Shown: piece by piece, positions 34,699-42,884 of the stretch
How positions within the stretch are numbered: position 1 is the stretch's first letter
Layout: every line of letters starts with the position of its first letter
Assembly: GCA_024695665.1 (NCBI GenBank)
Contig: JAILHT010000085.1
Span: 1-64,000 of the forward strand
Direction: 5' to 3'
Source: Lachnospiraceae bacterium
GTDB lineage: Bacteria; Bacillota; Clostridia; Lachnospirales; Lachnospiraceae
DNA: 64,000 nt
The notes under the pieces: model-generated
What the model was told of the DNA's origin: nothing
The model's input: only the letters and a program-made list of their open reading frames with translations
Database searches by the model: none
Translations under genes and position numbers: made by a program

Positions 34699-35292
34699 TT
34701 ACATGAATAAGATACCGACAACTGCGGAAAAAACTATAAACACGACAGGATGAAGATCTTTGATCTTCGGTATGTATCTGGATGCGACAAAAATAATTGC
34801 GGCAAGGAGGAAATGCAAAGGATTGAAATGCACATCTCCAAGCATATCATAGATACTGTTCGCACTGAAAAAAGCTATGAGTACAATGTTTATTCCGGCT
34901 GCAGCTATGAGCCCTACAGAGGCAGCCCTGAGCCCGTAAAAAGCATTGTTTACATATTTGTTATCCTTAAATTTTGAAAGGAAGTACGCGATTATCATAA
35001 TTACAATTATGGACGGAGTGACAAGTCCAAGGGTTGCTATGACTGCACCGATGACTCCTCCGATTGAACCGTGAAAGGTGCTTCCTGTTGTATATCCGAC
35101 GTAGGTTGCCATATTTACTCCGAGCGGTCCCGGCGTACTCTCAGCAACAGCTATCATATCGGCAAGATCCGAGTAGGTAAACCAACCCGTCTTTACGGCC
35201 ATGTTCTGAAGAAAAGGTACTGTTGCAAGTCCTCCTCCGACACTGAAAAGGCCGGTCTTGAAAAATTCAAAAAACAATCTCAAAAATATCAT
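34699..35292 (-). CDS. Chromate transporter (ChrA) half, second gene of the pair
   Basis: The 197-residue single-domain CHR-family protein has the conserved N-terminal FFKTGLFSVGGGLATVPFLQNM and the TPGPLGVNMATYVGY motif (TPGP box), then about six hydrophobic segments. Short CHR proteins work as tandem pairs with opposite membrane topology. The partner is encoded upstream with a 4-bp overlap (start 35292, partner stop 35289). Known members export chromate, but in gut-type anaerobes without chromate stress the physiological anion is unknown. Confidence 0.88.
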   Translation of the reverse strand: MIFLRLFFEFFKTGLFSVGGGLATVPFLQNMAVKTGWFTYSDLADMIAVAESTPGPLGVNMATYVGYTTGSTFHGSIGGVIGAVIATLGLVTPSIIVIMIIAYFLSKFKDNKYVNNAFYGLRAASVGLIAAAGINIVLIAFFSANSIYDMLGDVHFNPLHFLLAAIIFVASRYIPKIKDLHPVVFIVFSAVVGILFM

Positions 35293-35855
35293 CGGTTAAC
35301 CTCCTTTGCCTTATCGTCTCCTGCGGACTTGAAATTCTGAATGAGTATACCGAGAGCGCCCGCTATTATGACATATATAACAGGGGAGATGCTTAGGAAT
35401 ACAGAGCAGATAGCAACTACACAGAATATAATGAAAGCCGGAAGATCTTTTACCGCACCTTTGTAAAGTTTTACAACGGAATTGAAGATGAGGACACAAA
35501 CGCATATCCTTATTCCGGTGAATGCTTTTTCTACCCATACAAGTTCAGCAAAGTTGCTGATGAGTGCGGCAATGAAGGTGATGATCAAAAGAGACGGAAA
35601 AACAACTCCCAGAGTGGCAACAATGCCTCCCGGTATGCCCTTTCTCTTTTTTCCGACGAAGGTTGCAAGATTTACGGCTATAACGCCCGGTGTGCATTGA
35701 CCGATTGCATAATAATCCATAAGCTCATTGGAATCTACCCAATGCTTGTTTGTACAGATTTCACGCTCCAAAATTGGGAGCATCGCATAACCACCACCGA
35801 AAGTCAGAACTCCGACTTTTGCAAAGGTTAAGAAAAGTTCCAATAATTCGCCCAT
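35289..35855 (-). CDS. Chromate transporter (ChrA) half, first gene of the pair
   Basis: The 188-residue CHR-family protein starts MGELLELFLTFAKVGVLTFGGGYAMLPILEREI and has the paired motif QCTPGVIAVNLATFVGKKRKGIPGG. It has about six membrane segments and a short charged C-terminus. It overlaps the second half by 4 bp, so both are made in equal amounts and probably form a heterodimer. AAGGAGAATTA is found before the start on the minus strand. Confidence 0.88.
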   Translation of the reverse strand: MGELLELFLTFAKVGVLTFGGGYAMLPILEREICTNKHWVDSNELMDYYAIGQCTPGVIAVNLATFVGKKRKGIPGGIVATLGVVFPSLLIITFIAALISNFAELVWVEKAFTGIRICVCVLIFNSVVKLYKGAVKDLPAFIIFCVVAICSVFLSISPVIYVIIAGALGILIQNFKSAGDDKAKEVNR

Positions 35856-35986
35856 ATAATTCTCCTTAAAAACTTATATAAATTCACCCGAGGATTATAA
35901 CACGGTATGGAATATCTTGCAAAAAAGGGTAAAAATAGTGTTTGAAGTAGAGCATTATTTGGTATAATCAAATCTAAGAGGGTAAT

Positions 35987-37360
35987 ATGAACATAAGTAA
36001 ATCGGATAAGGCATTATACAGGCAATTAATAACATTGGGGTTGCCTATAATAATACAGAATATATTGAGTGCCGCGGTGAGTTCCGCGGATGTTGTTATG
36101 TTGAACTTTGTCGGACAGTCATCGCTGTCCGCGGTATCGCTTGCGTCGAATTATGCAAATGTGCTCTTCAGTGTTTTTTATGGGATAGGAACGGGAGCAA
36201 CATTGCTGTGCGCCCAGTATTTTGGAAAGAGAGATTTCAGGGCGATACATGCTGTCGAAGGTATTGCACTTAGGTTTTCAATCATCATAGGGGGCCTTTT
36301 TGCGCTGGCTGCTTTTTTGATACCAAAGAGTATGATGAGCCTTTTTACAAACGACAGTGAGCTGGTGATGCTTGGGGTGTCCTACCTCAGATGGATGGGG
36401 ATTGCATACATCTGCTGGTCGGTGATTGAAGTGTACGTATCAGTACTCAGAAGTGTTGACAGAGTGAGAATAAGTATGTTTTTAAACATACTCGCTTTCT
36501 CACTGAATATTATATTGAATGCTGTCTTTATATTCGGACTCTTCGGAGCACCGAAGATGGGCGCAGCCGGAGTAGGACTTGCAACGGCTTTGTCCAGGGT
36601 GTGTGAACTTGCGGCATGTATAGTTGTCTCGGTAAAGAGCAAAGATGTAAAGATAGCTGTGGCAGAGATTTTTGAATCAAACAAAATATTGTTGAAGGAT
36701 TTTATAAATCTCGCGGTCCCGGCATTGATAAATGACGTTTCGTGGGGAGTTGCTTTTTCCATGTACTCTGTCATAATGGGACATATGAACAGTGATGTTG
36801 TCGCCGCAAACTCAATTGTTGTTGTGGTCAGAACCTTCGGAACCACACTCGCTTTCGGTATAGCAAGCGCCGGAGGAATAATGCTTGGCAATATCATTGG
36901 AGAGGGCAATATGCAAAAGGCAAAAGAGGCCGGAAGTATATTGGTCAAGGCTACGGTTTTTGCGGGACTCCTCGGTGGAGTGGGAACATTCATAGCAATC
37001 CCGTTTATATTGAATGCGGTAACACTTACGGATACTGCAATGGGATACCTTAAGATAATGCTTTTGATATGTACCTATTACATTATGGGACAGGCCGTGA
37101 ACACAACCCTTATCGCGGGAATATTTCGCGCGGGCGGGGATACCAGATTTGGTATGATATGTGATACAATAGATATGTGGTGCTACGCGGTCCCACTTGG
37201 TTTTTTGGCCGCATTTGTATTTAAGGCACCTCCTATGCTGGTTTATTTTCTTTTATGCACCGACGAGTTTGTAAAGTGGCCGTGGGTAATAGCCAGATAT
37301 AAGAGTGGAAAGTGGCTGAATAATATAACCAGAGACAATTTATTTGAGGGTGGAGAGTAG
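35987..37360 (+). CDS. MATE family efflux transporter
   Basis: The 457-residue 12-helix exporter begins SDKALYRQLITLGLPIIIQNILSAAVSSADVVMLNFVGQSSLSAVSLASN, the classical MATE start with the conserved Gly-Pro-like kink and the Asp in helix 1. The second half shows LAVPALINDVSWGVAFSMYSVIMGHM and FRAGGDTRFGMICDTIDMW. The substrate is unknown. It belongs to a different MATE branch than the gene at 19786. The hybrid kinase gene starts 2 bp after its stop, which suggests cotranscription; a signalling protein coupled to an exporter is notable but unexplained. Confidence 0.92.
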   Translation: MNISKSDKALYRQLITLGLPIIIQNILSAAVSSADVVMLNFVGQSSLSAVSLASNYANVLFSVFYGIGTGATLLCAQYFGKRDFRAIHAVEGIALRFSIIIGGLFALAAFLIPKSMMSLFTNDSELVMLGVSYLRWMGIAYICWSVIEVYVSVLRSVDRVRISMFLNILAFSLNIILNAVFIFGLFGAPKMGAAGVGLATALSRVCELAACIVVSVKSKDVKIAVAEIFESNKILLKDFINLAVPALINDVSWGVAFSMYSVIMGHMNSDVVAANSIVVVVRTFGTTLAFGIASAGGIMLGNIIGEGNMQKAKEAGSILVKATVFAGLLGGVGTFIAIPFILNAVTLTDTAMGYLKIMLLICTYYIMGQAVNTTLIAGIFRAGGDTRFGMICDTIDMWCYAVPLGFLAAFVFKAPPMLVYFLLCTDEFVKWPWVIARYKSGKWLNNITRDNLFEGGE

Positions 37361-37362
37361 AG

Positions 37363-39552
37363 TTGGTTGATTTATTAATTGGAATTCAGGTTGTAAGTAT
37401 TATTATACTCTTTATAGAAGCATTCTATGTGTTCTCAAAATGGAACCAGAAGCTGCACGGATATTTGTTTTTGTATTGTGTCGCCACAATAATAAACAAT
37501 TTGGGTTATCTGCTTGAGATGCTCGCAACATCGGGCGAAGTGGAACTTGTGGGGGCGCAGGTCTCATATCTCGGAAAAGTAATGATTCCTTTCTCGATGG
37601 GAATGTTCGCCATCGGTCTTGTGAAAGAAAAAATCGAAAGCTACATACCTATTATTCTGGGCACGGTTCATATCGGCATCTGGGTACTGGTGCTCACCTG
37701 CGAACATCATTCTTTATTCTACAAAAACATTGAGTTTGTAAATGATGGACTGTGGCCTCACAACGAGTACACTCATGGCATTTTCTATTATGTCTTTGTT
37801 GTGCTCTGTCTTATCTATTTCATTCAGATTACGCGCGCCGCTTTTATAAGATATATGAAGGTGCAGACAGACGTAGAGAAAAAACAGATGTTAAATATCG
37901 TCGCTGTCAGCGTCTCTGCATTGCTTGGACTTATCGTATACAGCACAGGTCTCACAAAAGGATATGATACGACATCGCTTGGATTTGCAATCGGATCGCT
38001 GTTCATGTTCAATGCACTCTGGAGATACAACCTCATGGATGCATCGGACATTGCAAAACAGTATATATTGAACAATCTCACGGACGGATACATTGTAATA
38101 AATTCAAGAAATGACATTGCATATTACAATGATACTGCATCCAGAATATATCCTGAGATCGTAGTCGACAGACAGGGTGTGCTCACAAAACTTTTAAATG
38201 ATGTTGAGAGCGGAGCGCCGATTGTAAGAGACGAGAGATATTTTGAAATTAAAGAGCAGAATGTATATCAAAAAGATATCTACAGAGGAACCATGTACAT
38301 CTTAAGCGATGTGACAAGGGAGATAACTGACGAGATAAATATAGACAAATACAAGAAAGTTGCTGATGAGGCGATTGAGAAGAAACAGAAGTTCCTTGTC
38401 GATGTTGCAAGAGAGATAAGAACTCCTATGAACTCTATTTTGGGAATCAGTGAGATTCTCATGAGAAAGAACAATGACGAGGAGGTAGAGAACTATCTTC
38501 TCGACATTAAAAAGAGCGGAACGTCCCTTGTGGGCTTCATCAACGATCTTGTCGATTATGCCAGAATAGAGAACGGAACCTATGAGGCAAAGAATACACA
38601 GTACTCACTCAAAGTAATGCTTCAGGATCTAAGAGGAATGTTCTTCACAAGACTTTCCGATACAAAGATAGCATTGAAGTTTGATATCGATCCTTCCATC
38701 CCTAAGAACCTCGAGGGTGACGTGGCAAGGATAAAGCAGATCATGGTAAACTTCATGAACAATGCTATCAATAATACCGAAAAGGGAATGATAACCATCT
38801 CTGTGAGAGTTATGGAACTTGCGTATGGCAAGGTACAGCTCAGATTTGGAGTCAAGGACACAGGGCGCGGAATAAAGCCTCAGGATCAGGAGAAGATATT
38901 TGAACTTTTCGGAAGAGTTGATACCGAGAACTCGCCTGCAAACGGACACGGACTCGGACTTTCCGTATCAAAACAACTTGTGGCTGCCATGGGCGGAGAG
39001 ATTGGAATGAACTCAAACTACGGAGAGGGAAGCGAATTCTATTTTGCCCTCTGGCAGGATGTGAGCACAAACGAGGGAATAGGCTTCTTTGAGGAGGATG
39101 AATTTGGTGATGAGGAGACTTCAAAGCGCCATTGGACCGAATCCTTCAATTTCAAGGCACCTGATGCAAAGATACTTCTTGTAGAGGATAACAAGGTAAA
39201 CAGAGTTGTGACGACTGCTCTTTTAAAACCGCTCGGAATGAAGATAGAGAGCGCGGAAAACGGAAAAGAAGCTGTCCAGATGATAACATCCGGAAAGTAC
39301 GACATGGTTCTCATGGATATATTTATGCCTGTTATGGATGGAGTTGAGGCGACAAAGCTTGTCAGAGAACTCGACGACGGAGCATACGGTATGCTTCCTA
39401 TAGTGGCATTGACCGCCGATTCGGAGGAGAAAGCGAGAGAGAATCTTCTAGCTGCCGGAATGGATGATTACATACAGAAGCCGATAAAGATTGAAGAGCT
39501 TGTACATGTAATCGAGAGATGGCTTCCTGAGGACAAAATAATAAAGAGCTGA
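37363..39552 (+). CDS. Hybrid sensor kinase-like protein lacking the phospho-acceptor histidine
   Basis: The 729-residue protein has seven N-terminal membrane helices (about 1-215), a PAS-like segment (about 235-320), HisKA, HATPase and a C-terminal receiver domain. In HisKA the box that normally reads S-H-E-I-R-T-P-M-N is VAREIRTPMN: the acceptor His is Arg350 (codon AGA at 38410). The ATP site looks intact (NFMNNAINNTEKG, VKDTGRGI, GHGLGLSVSKQL) and the receiver has Asp652 in VLMDIFMPVMDG. It may act as a pseudokinase or via the receiver with another kinase. It uses a TTG start with GGGTGGAG upstream and is coupled to the MATE gene. Confidence 0.88.
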   Translation: MVDLLIGIQVVSIIILFIEAFYVFSKWNQKLHGYLFLYCVATIINNLGYLLEMLATSGEVELVGAQVSYLGKVMIPFSMGMFAIGLVKEKIESYIPIILGTVHIGIWVLVLTCEHHSLFYKNIEFVNDGLWPHNEYTHGIFYYVFVVLCLIYFIQITRAAFIRYMKVQTDVEKKQMLNIVAVSVSALLGLIVYSTGLTKGYDTTSLGFAIGSLFMFNALWRYNLMDASDIAKQYILNNLTDGYIVINSRNDIAYYNDTASRIYPEIVVDRQGVLTKLLNDVESGAPIVRDERYFEIKEQNVYQKDIYRGTMYILSDVTREITDEINIDKYKKVADEAIEKKQKFLVDVAREIRTPMNSILGISEILMRKNNDEEVENYLLDIKKSGTSLVGFINDLVDYARIENGTYEAKNTQYSLKVMLQDLRGMFFTRLSDTKIALKFDIDPSIPKNLEGDVARIKQIMVNFMNNAINNTEKGMITISVRVMELAYGKVQLRFGVKDTGRGIKPQDQEKIFELFGRVDTENSPANGHGLGLSVSKQLVAAMGGEIGMNSNYGEGSEFYFALWQDVSTNEGIGFFEEDEFGDEETSKRHWTESFNFKAPDAKILLVEDNKVNRVVTTALLKPLGMKIESAENGKEAVQMITSGKYDMVLMDIFMPVMDGVEATKLVRELDDGAYGMLPIVALTADSEEKARENLLAAGMDDYIQKPIKIEELVHVIERWLPEDKIIKS

Positions 39553-39575
39553 TGATTATTACAGCTCTTAGGTAT
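39544..39575. terminator. Terminator spanning the stop codons of convergent genes
   Basis: AAGAGCTG (39544-39551) pairs with CAGCTCTT (39562-39569), followed by a TTTTTG run. It covers both the hybrid kinase stop and the stop of the minus-strand PHP gene. Confidence 0.65.
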
Positions 39576-40284
39576 TTTTGAGATATTTCAGAATGCTTTT
39601 TGCATCGCATTCTTCGGGATGCATGAAATTTATTGCTTCATTTATTATATGGAGCGCATGTGCGTCGGAATCTTTTATGAAACGACAGTCGTTTAGATAT
39701 GGAAAAGCCTTTATCAATTCGCCTTTGTCGTCCTTGGCTTGAATCTCGACGGTTTTGAATTTGCTGTCGGGCGGAATGAAACCAAGGTTACTTATGAGAC
39801 TTGTTGTAGGTTTGTTGATATGAGCGGGTATCATAACACCGTCATATTTTTCCAAAAGATCATATACATCATCAAAAGAAATATCAGTTGCGGATATGAG
39901 GAGTTTTTCCACATATCCGCAATTTTTATCGTTTGTATCATATAGTAGCTGGTTGCCGAAATATTCTGTGTTATTTGGAATATCCGGTATACGGTCAAAG
40001 ACGTATTTGTCGTATTCCAGAGCAGCTTCAAGATTGTCAAAAAGACAAAGTACATGAACCTCCTCCGACGTGGTGAGCTCCATCCCAAAGATTGGAAGTA
40101 TACCATACTCGTGAGCTGCGGCCGCAAAGGAAGGGCAGTTTTTGCATGAGTTGTGGTCGGTTATGGCGACGACATCGAGCCCCAGAATCTTCGCCATACC
40201 GACAATGTTTGACGGAGTCATATCGTCATCGCCGCACGGCGAAAGACATGAATGAATATGAAGATCATAAGATAATGGCATCAT
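39568..40284 (-). CDS. PHP-domain phosphoesterase
   Basis: The 238-residue PHP protein carries the metal-binding signatures in order: YDLHIHSCLSPCGDDDM, VAITDHNSCKNC, a GMELTTSEEVHVLCLF loop, MIPAHINKPTTSLI, and a final DSDAHAL. It probably hydrolyses a phosphate ester, with a di- or trimetal centre. It is the last gene of the minus-strand operon with two DRTGG-like proteins, a sensory [FeFe]-hydrogenase and an HATPase protein, a set that recurs in clostridia. A role in a redox or H2 signalling chain fits that conserved context, but no substrate is known. Confidence 0.87.
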   Translation of the reverse strand: MMPLSYDLHIHSCLSPCGDDDMTPSNIVGMAKILGLDVVAITDHNSCKNCPSFAAAAHEYGILPIFGMELTTSEEVHVLCLFDNLEAALEYDKYVFDRIPDIPNNTEYFGNQLLYDTNDKNCGYVEKLLISATDISFDDVYDLLEKYDGVMIPAHINKPTTSLISNLGFIPPDSKFKTVEIQAKDDKGELIKAFPYLNDCRFIKDSDAHALHIINEAINFMHPEECDAKSILKYLKNT

Positions 40285-40313
40285 AAATATCGCCGTCCTT
40301 TCTTCAGAATTGA

Positions 40314-40646
40314 CTAAGCATTTATGGCATTGTATATGGAAAGAGCCGCATCGAAAACGGGTTTGTCTGTCGCAAAAAGAGGAATATCTTCCTCAGCTGC
40401 TTTTTCTATGAGGCTTTCATCCACTGCCACATCACAGCAGAGAATAATACATGCGGCATCGGTGAGTGTGGTGACCGCAAGGGTGTTTTTGTTTGACATT
40501 ACGGTACACCATGCACAACCGCTTGGCGCATTTCCCATAGCAATGCTCAATAGATCGCAACAGTACGGCTCTGTTACAACTGCGGTGTTGTTGCCTTCAT
40601 TTAATACCTTAAAGCCGCACACGTCGGCCATTTCTTTAACTGTCAT
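40314..40646 (-). CDS. DRTGG-like small protein of the sensory hydrogenase operon
   Basis: The 110-residue protein starts MTVKEMADVCGFKVL (start at 40646 after GGAGG; the frame extends further upstream without an RBS). It reads like a single DRTGG-type domain: CCDLLSIAMGNAPSGCAWCTVMSNKNTLAVTTLTDAACIILCCDVAVDESLIEKAAEEDIPLF (seen in separate pieces). Several Cys residues are present (CC, CAWC, CC). Members of this family accompany PHP and hydrogenase genes in clostridia; the function is unknown. Its start is 2 bp from the stop of the hydrogenase-like gene, so translation is coupled. Confidence 0.72.
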   Translation of the reverse strand: MTVKEMADVCGFKVLNEGNNTAVVTEPYCCDLLSIAMGNAPSGCAWCTVMSNKNTLAVTTLTDAACIILCCDVAVDESLIEKAAEEDIPLFATDKPVFDAALSIYNAINA

Positions 40647-40648
40647 AA

Positions 40649-41938
40649 TCATTCCTCCGAATTTCGTAAATTCAAATGGATACAATCTGAAATATTTGCA
40701 CCGTCGGTATTTGTGACAATGTCCTCCGCGAGAGCGCGGCAAGTAGGAGCACCGCAGGAACCGCAGTCAAGTCCGGGCAGCTTGTTGAGTATTGCTTCTA
40801 CTTCGGACATTTTCTGCATGCTGTCCATCATGTTGGCACCGAGTCTGAATACCGGTTCGTAGGTGACAGGCTTTGTCCATTTGAAGTGGTCGTAAGTTGT
40901 GAATATCTCCTCGAGCTCATCCGGAGATAATGCGTATTTTTTCCCTAAGGCTTCTGAATTTCTGGCGAGTATCTTGTTTTTTGCCTTTGCCATATATCCG
41001 TTTTCTATCGTGAAAACTCCGCCGACACAACCGGCGTTACAGGAATTTAACTCCACAAATTCGAGGGTATTGCCAAACTTTTCATCCTCTAAAGCTTCAA
41101 GAACCTGCATTACATTCTCTATGCCATCTGCGGCAAGGTAGTTTTCGGATCCGGTGCCATAGGCTTCTCCACCGCTGGCAGCCCAGCTTTTTCCGATTTT
41201 GCCGGAGGTTGAAAGACCGTCTATTTTGTTTGCCTCTGCCTCTTTCATCTTTGAGAGCAGGATAGGATAGTAGTCTTTTATTGCAATTACCTCATCTACG
41301 TTGCTTTTTTCTAAACCTAAAGGTGAATTTTTGAAGGTGACCTTTGATGGACAAGGAGAGATGAAGACGATTCCTATGTCCTTGGCATTCAAGCCGGTCT
41401 CCTTCATTGCTTTTGTCCTTGCAATCTCCGCTGCGACCTCCATAGGTGGAAGAATAGGCAACAGATGGGATATCAGGTTCGGAAAACGCACCCTGATGAG
41501 TCTCTCGATTGTAGGACATGCGGTGCTTATGAGCGGCCATTTGTCCGGGTTTTCTTTTATGAACTTGCGCGATGCAAAAGAGACAAGCTCCGCTGCGGCA
41601 GAAACTTCAACAACATCGTCAAATCCGGTCATCAAAATGGCTGTAAGTATAATATTTACGTCTTTTATATTGTTGAATTGGCTGTATAAAGATGGGGCGG
41701 GAATTGCCACAAGATATTTGTATGTTCCCTCGAGATCTTCATAGTGATCTCTGTGAGACCGTTTTGCATGATGCGGACATCTCTTAATGCACTCGCCGCA
41801 ATCAATACAAAATTCGGCTATTATGTGAGCTTTGTTGTTTCTTACACGAATAGCCTCTGTCGGACATCTTTTTAAGCAGGTGATACAGCCTGTGCAGTTT
41901 TCTTCTTTAAGAAAAACGGAATGTTTGAACTTATCCAT
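40649..41938 (-). CDS. Putative sensory [FeFe]-hydrogenase (group D/HydS-like)
   Basis: The 429-residue protein has two ferredoxin clusters (CTGCITCLKRCP and CIDCGECIKRCP, residues 15-54), a [FeFe]-hydrogenase large-subunit domain (about 70-350), and a C-terminal Fe-S segment CGSCGAPTCRALAEDIV. The H-cluster ligands appear present: Cys141 in STACPT, Cys196 in SPCPSK, and Cys300/Cys304 in NSCNAGCVGG. The residue before Cys141, a proton-relay Cys in catalytic enzymes, is Ala140. That substitution, the short length and the PHP/DRTGG/HATPase neighbours fit the sensory-type group D enzymes. It probably senses H2 or redox state rather than producing H2 fast. Confidence 0.85.
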   Translation of the reverse strand: MDKFKHSVFLKEENCTGCITCLKRCPTEAIRVRNNKAHIIAEFCIDCGECIKRCPHHAKRSHRDHYEDLEGTYKYLVAIPAPSLYSQFNNIKDVNIILTAILMTGFDDVVEVSAAAELVSFASRKFIKENPDKWPLISTACPTIERLIRVRFPNLISHLLPILPPMEVAAEIARTKAMKETGLNAKDIGIVFISPCPSKVTFKNSPLGLEKSNVDEVIAIKDYYPILLSKMKEAEANKIDGLSTSGKIGKSWAASGGEAYGTGSENYLAADGIENVMQVLEALEDEKFGNTLEFVELNSCNAGCVGGVFTIENGYMAKAKNKILARNSEALGKKYALSPDELEEIFTTYDHFKWTKPVTYEPVFRLGANMMDSMQKMSEVEAILNKLPGLDCGSCGAPTCRALAEDIVTNTDGANISDCIHLNLRNSEE

Positions 41939-41957
41939 GGCTTCTCCTAAAAAATAA

Positions 41958-42383
41958 TCAATTTGGTACGTTTACGGTCATAGTAACAGTGGTTCCAACA
42001 CCAATCTCAGTCTCCACATTCATCTCGTCTGAAGATTTTTTCATGTTTGGCAAACCCATTCCGGCGCCGAAACCGAGACTTAGAATCTGCTCTTTTGCAG
42101 TGGACCAGCCGGCCTGCATTGCAAGGTCGATATCGGGAATTCCTGGACCCTTATCCTTTAATACCATGACTATTTTGTCCGGGTATATATCTACATCTAT
42201 GTCGCCGCCATCGGCGTGTATAACCATATTTATCTCGCCCTCGTAGATGGCTATGGAGCATCTTCTTATGACGTCGGGCGGGAAACCCAGTTGTTTGAGC
42301 TTGGATTTTAAGGAGCTTGAAGCCTCGCCGGCTCTGGCAAAATCTTCGCCATCGACAAGGTAATGGTAATGTATACTATCCAT
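41958..42383 (-). CDS. HATPase-domain (anti-sigma/RsbW-like) protein
   Basis: The 141-residue protein has the GHKL ATPase core: CSIAIYEGEINMVIHADGG (N box variant with E-x-x-N), VLKDKGPGIPDIDLAM (G1), and LGFGAGMGLPNMKKSSD (G2). It looks like the RsbW/SpoIIAB-type serine kinase fold without other domains. It sits between the sensory hydrogenase and a DRTGG gene and overlaps the latter by 8 bp. It may phosphorylate a partner in response to the hydrogenase-like sensor, which is inference from the conserved neighbourhood. A related HATPase gene lies in the catalytic hydrogenase operon at 59829. Confidence 0.85.
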   Translation of the reverse strand: MDSIHYHYLVDGEDFARAGEASSSLKSKLKQLGFPPDVIRRCSIAIYEGEINMVIHADGGDIDVDIYPDKIVMVLKDKGPGIPDIDLAMQAGWSTAKEQILSLGFGAGMGLPNMKKSSDEMNVETEIGVGTTVTMTVNVPN

Positions 42384-42732
42384 CTACTTTCCGACCTCCT
42401 CTCAAACCTGCCTCGTAAAGAATCCCGCAGGTGTCAAACATTGTGTACTGAGTTTGAAGCATGTATATATTCAGCTCATCGGCCATGGCTACCATCTCGG
42501 CACTCGGAGTTTTTCCGCGCACGAAAACAATACATACAATGTCCATCATCTCAGCGGTTCGAAGTACCTGAAGATTGTTTAGCCCCGTAAGCAGGACAGC
42601 GTCCTTTTTTATGAAAGCTAAAACATCGCTCATCATATCGGAGCCGCAGACTGTTTTTACGGGATGATTCATATCGATCTCGTTGGAAATAACATTTGCA
42701 TCCAACAGTTTGATTATGTCGGCAACAACCAT
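42376..42732 (-). CDS. DRTGG-domain protein, first gene of the sensory hydrogenase operon
   Basis: The 118-residue protein starts MVVADIIKLLDANVISNEID, with AAGGAGGA about 11 bp upstream. A longer frame to 42822 lacks an RBS. The body is one DRTGG-type domain: VKTVCGSDMMSDVLAFIKKDAVLLTGL, VLRTAEMMDIVCIVFVRGKTPSAEMVAMADELNIYML. DRTGG domains occur in phosphotransacetylase-associated and CBS-containing proteins and may bind nucleotides. It opens the five-gene minus-strand operon DRTGG, HATPase, HydS-like, DRTGG-like, PHP. Confidence 0.78.
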   Translation of the reverse strand: MVVADIIKLLDANVISNEIDMNHPVKTVCGSDMMSDVLAFIKKDAVLLTGLNNLQVLRTAEMMDIVCIVFVRGKTPSAEMVAMADELNIYMLQTQYTMFDTCGILYEAGLRGGRKVDG

Positions 42733-42820
42733 AGACTTATTTTCCTCCTTGGCTAAATGAGAATCTTTACCTAAAAAGTATAACATATAGGAGAAATTAT
42801 GTGAATGAAGATAGATGCGC

Positions 42821-42873
42821 AAAAAAGCCGTGAAACCTTAGATTTTAGAAAAAATCTTTCGCTTCACGGCTTT
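42821..42873 (-). terminator. Terminator after the PAS-GGDEF-EAL gene
   Basis: On the minus strand AAAGCCGTGAA pairs with TTCACGGCTTT and is followed by a T-run (AAAAAA at 42821-42826 on the plus strand). Confidence 0.75.
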
Positions 42874-42884
42874 GGTATATAAGG

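Noticed and set aside
37363-39552. Active hybrid histidine kinase
   Set aside because: The acceptor position is Arg, not His, so ordinary kinase function cannot be claimed despite intact ATP boxes.
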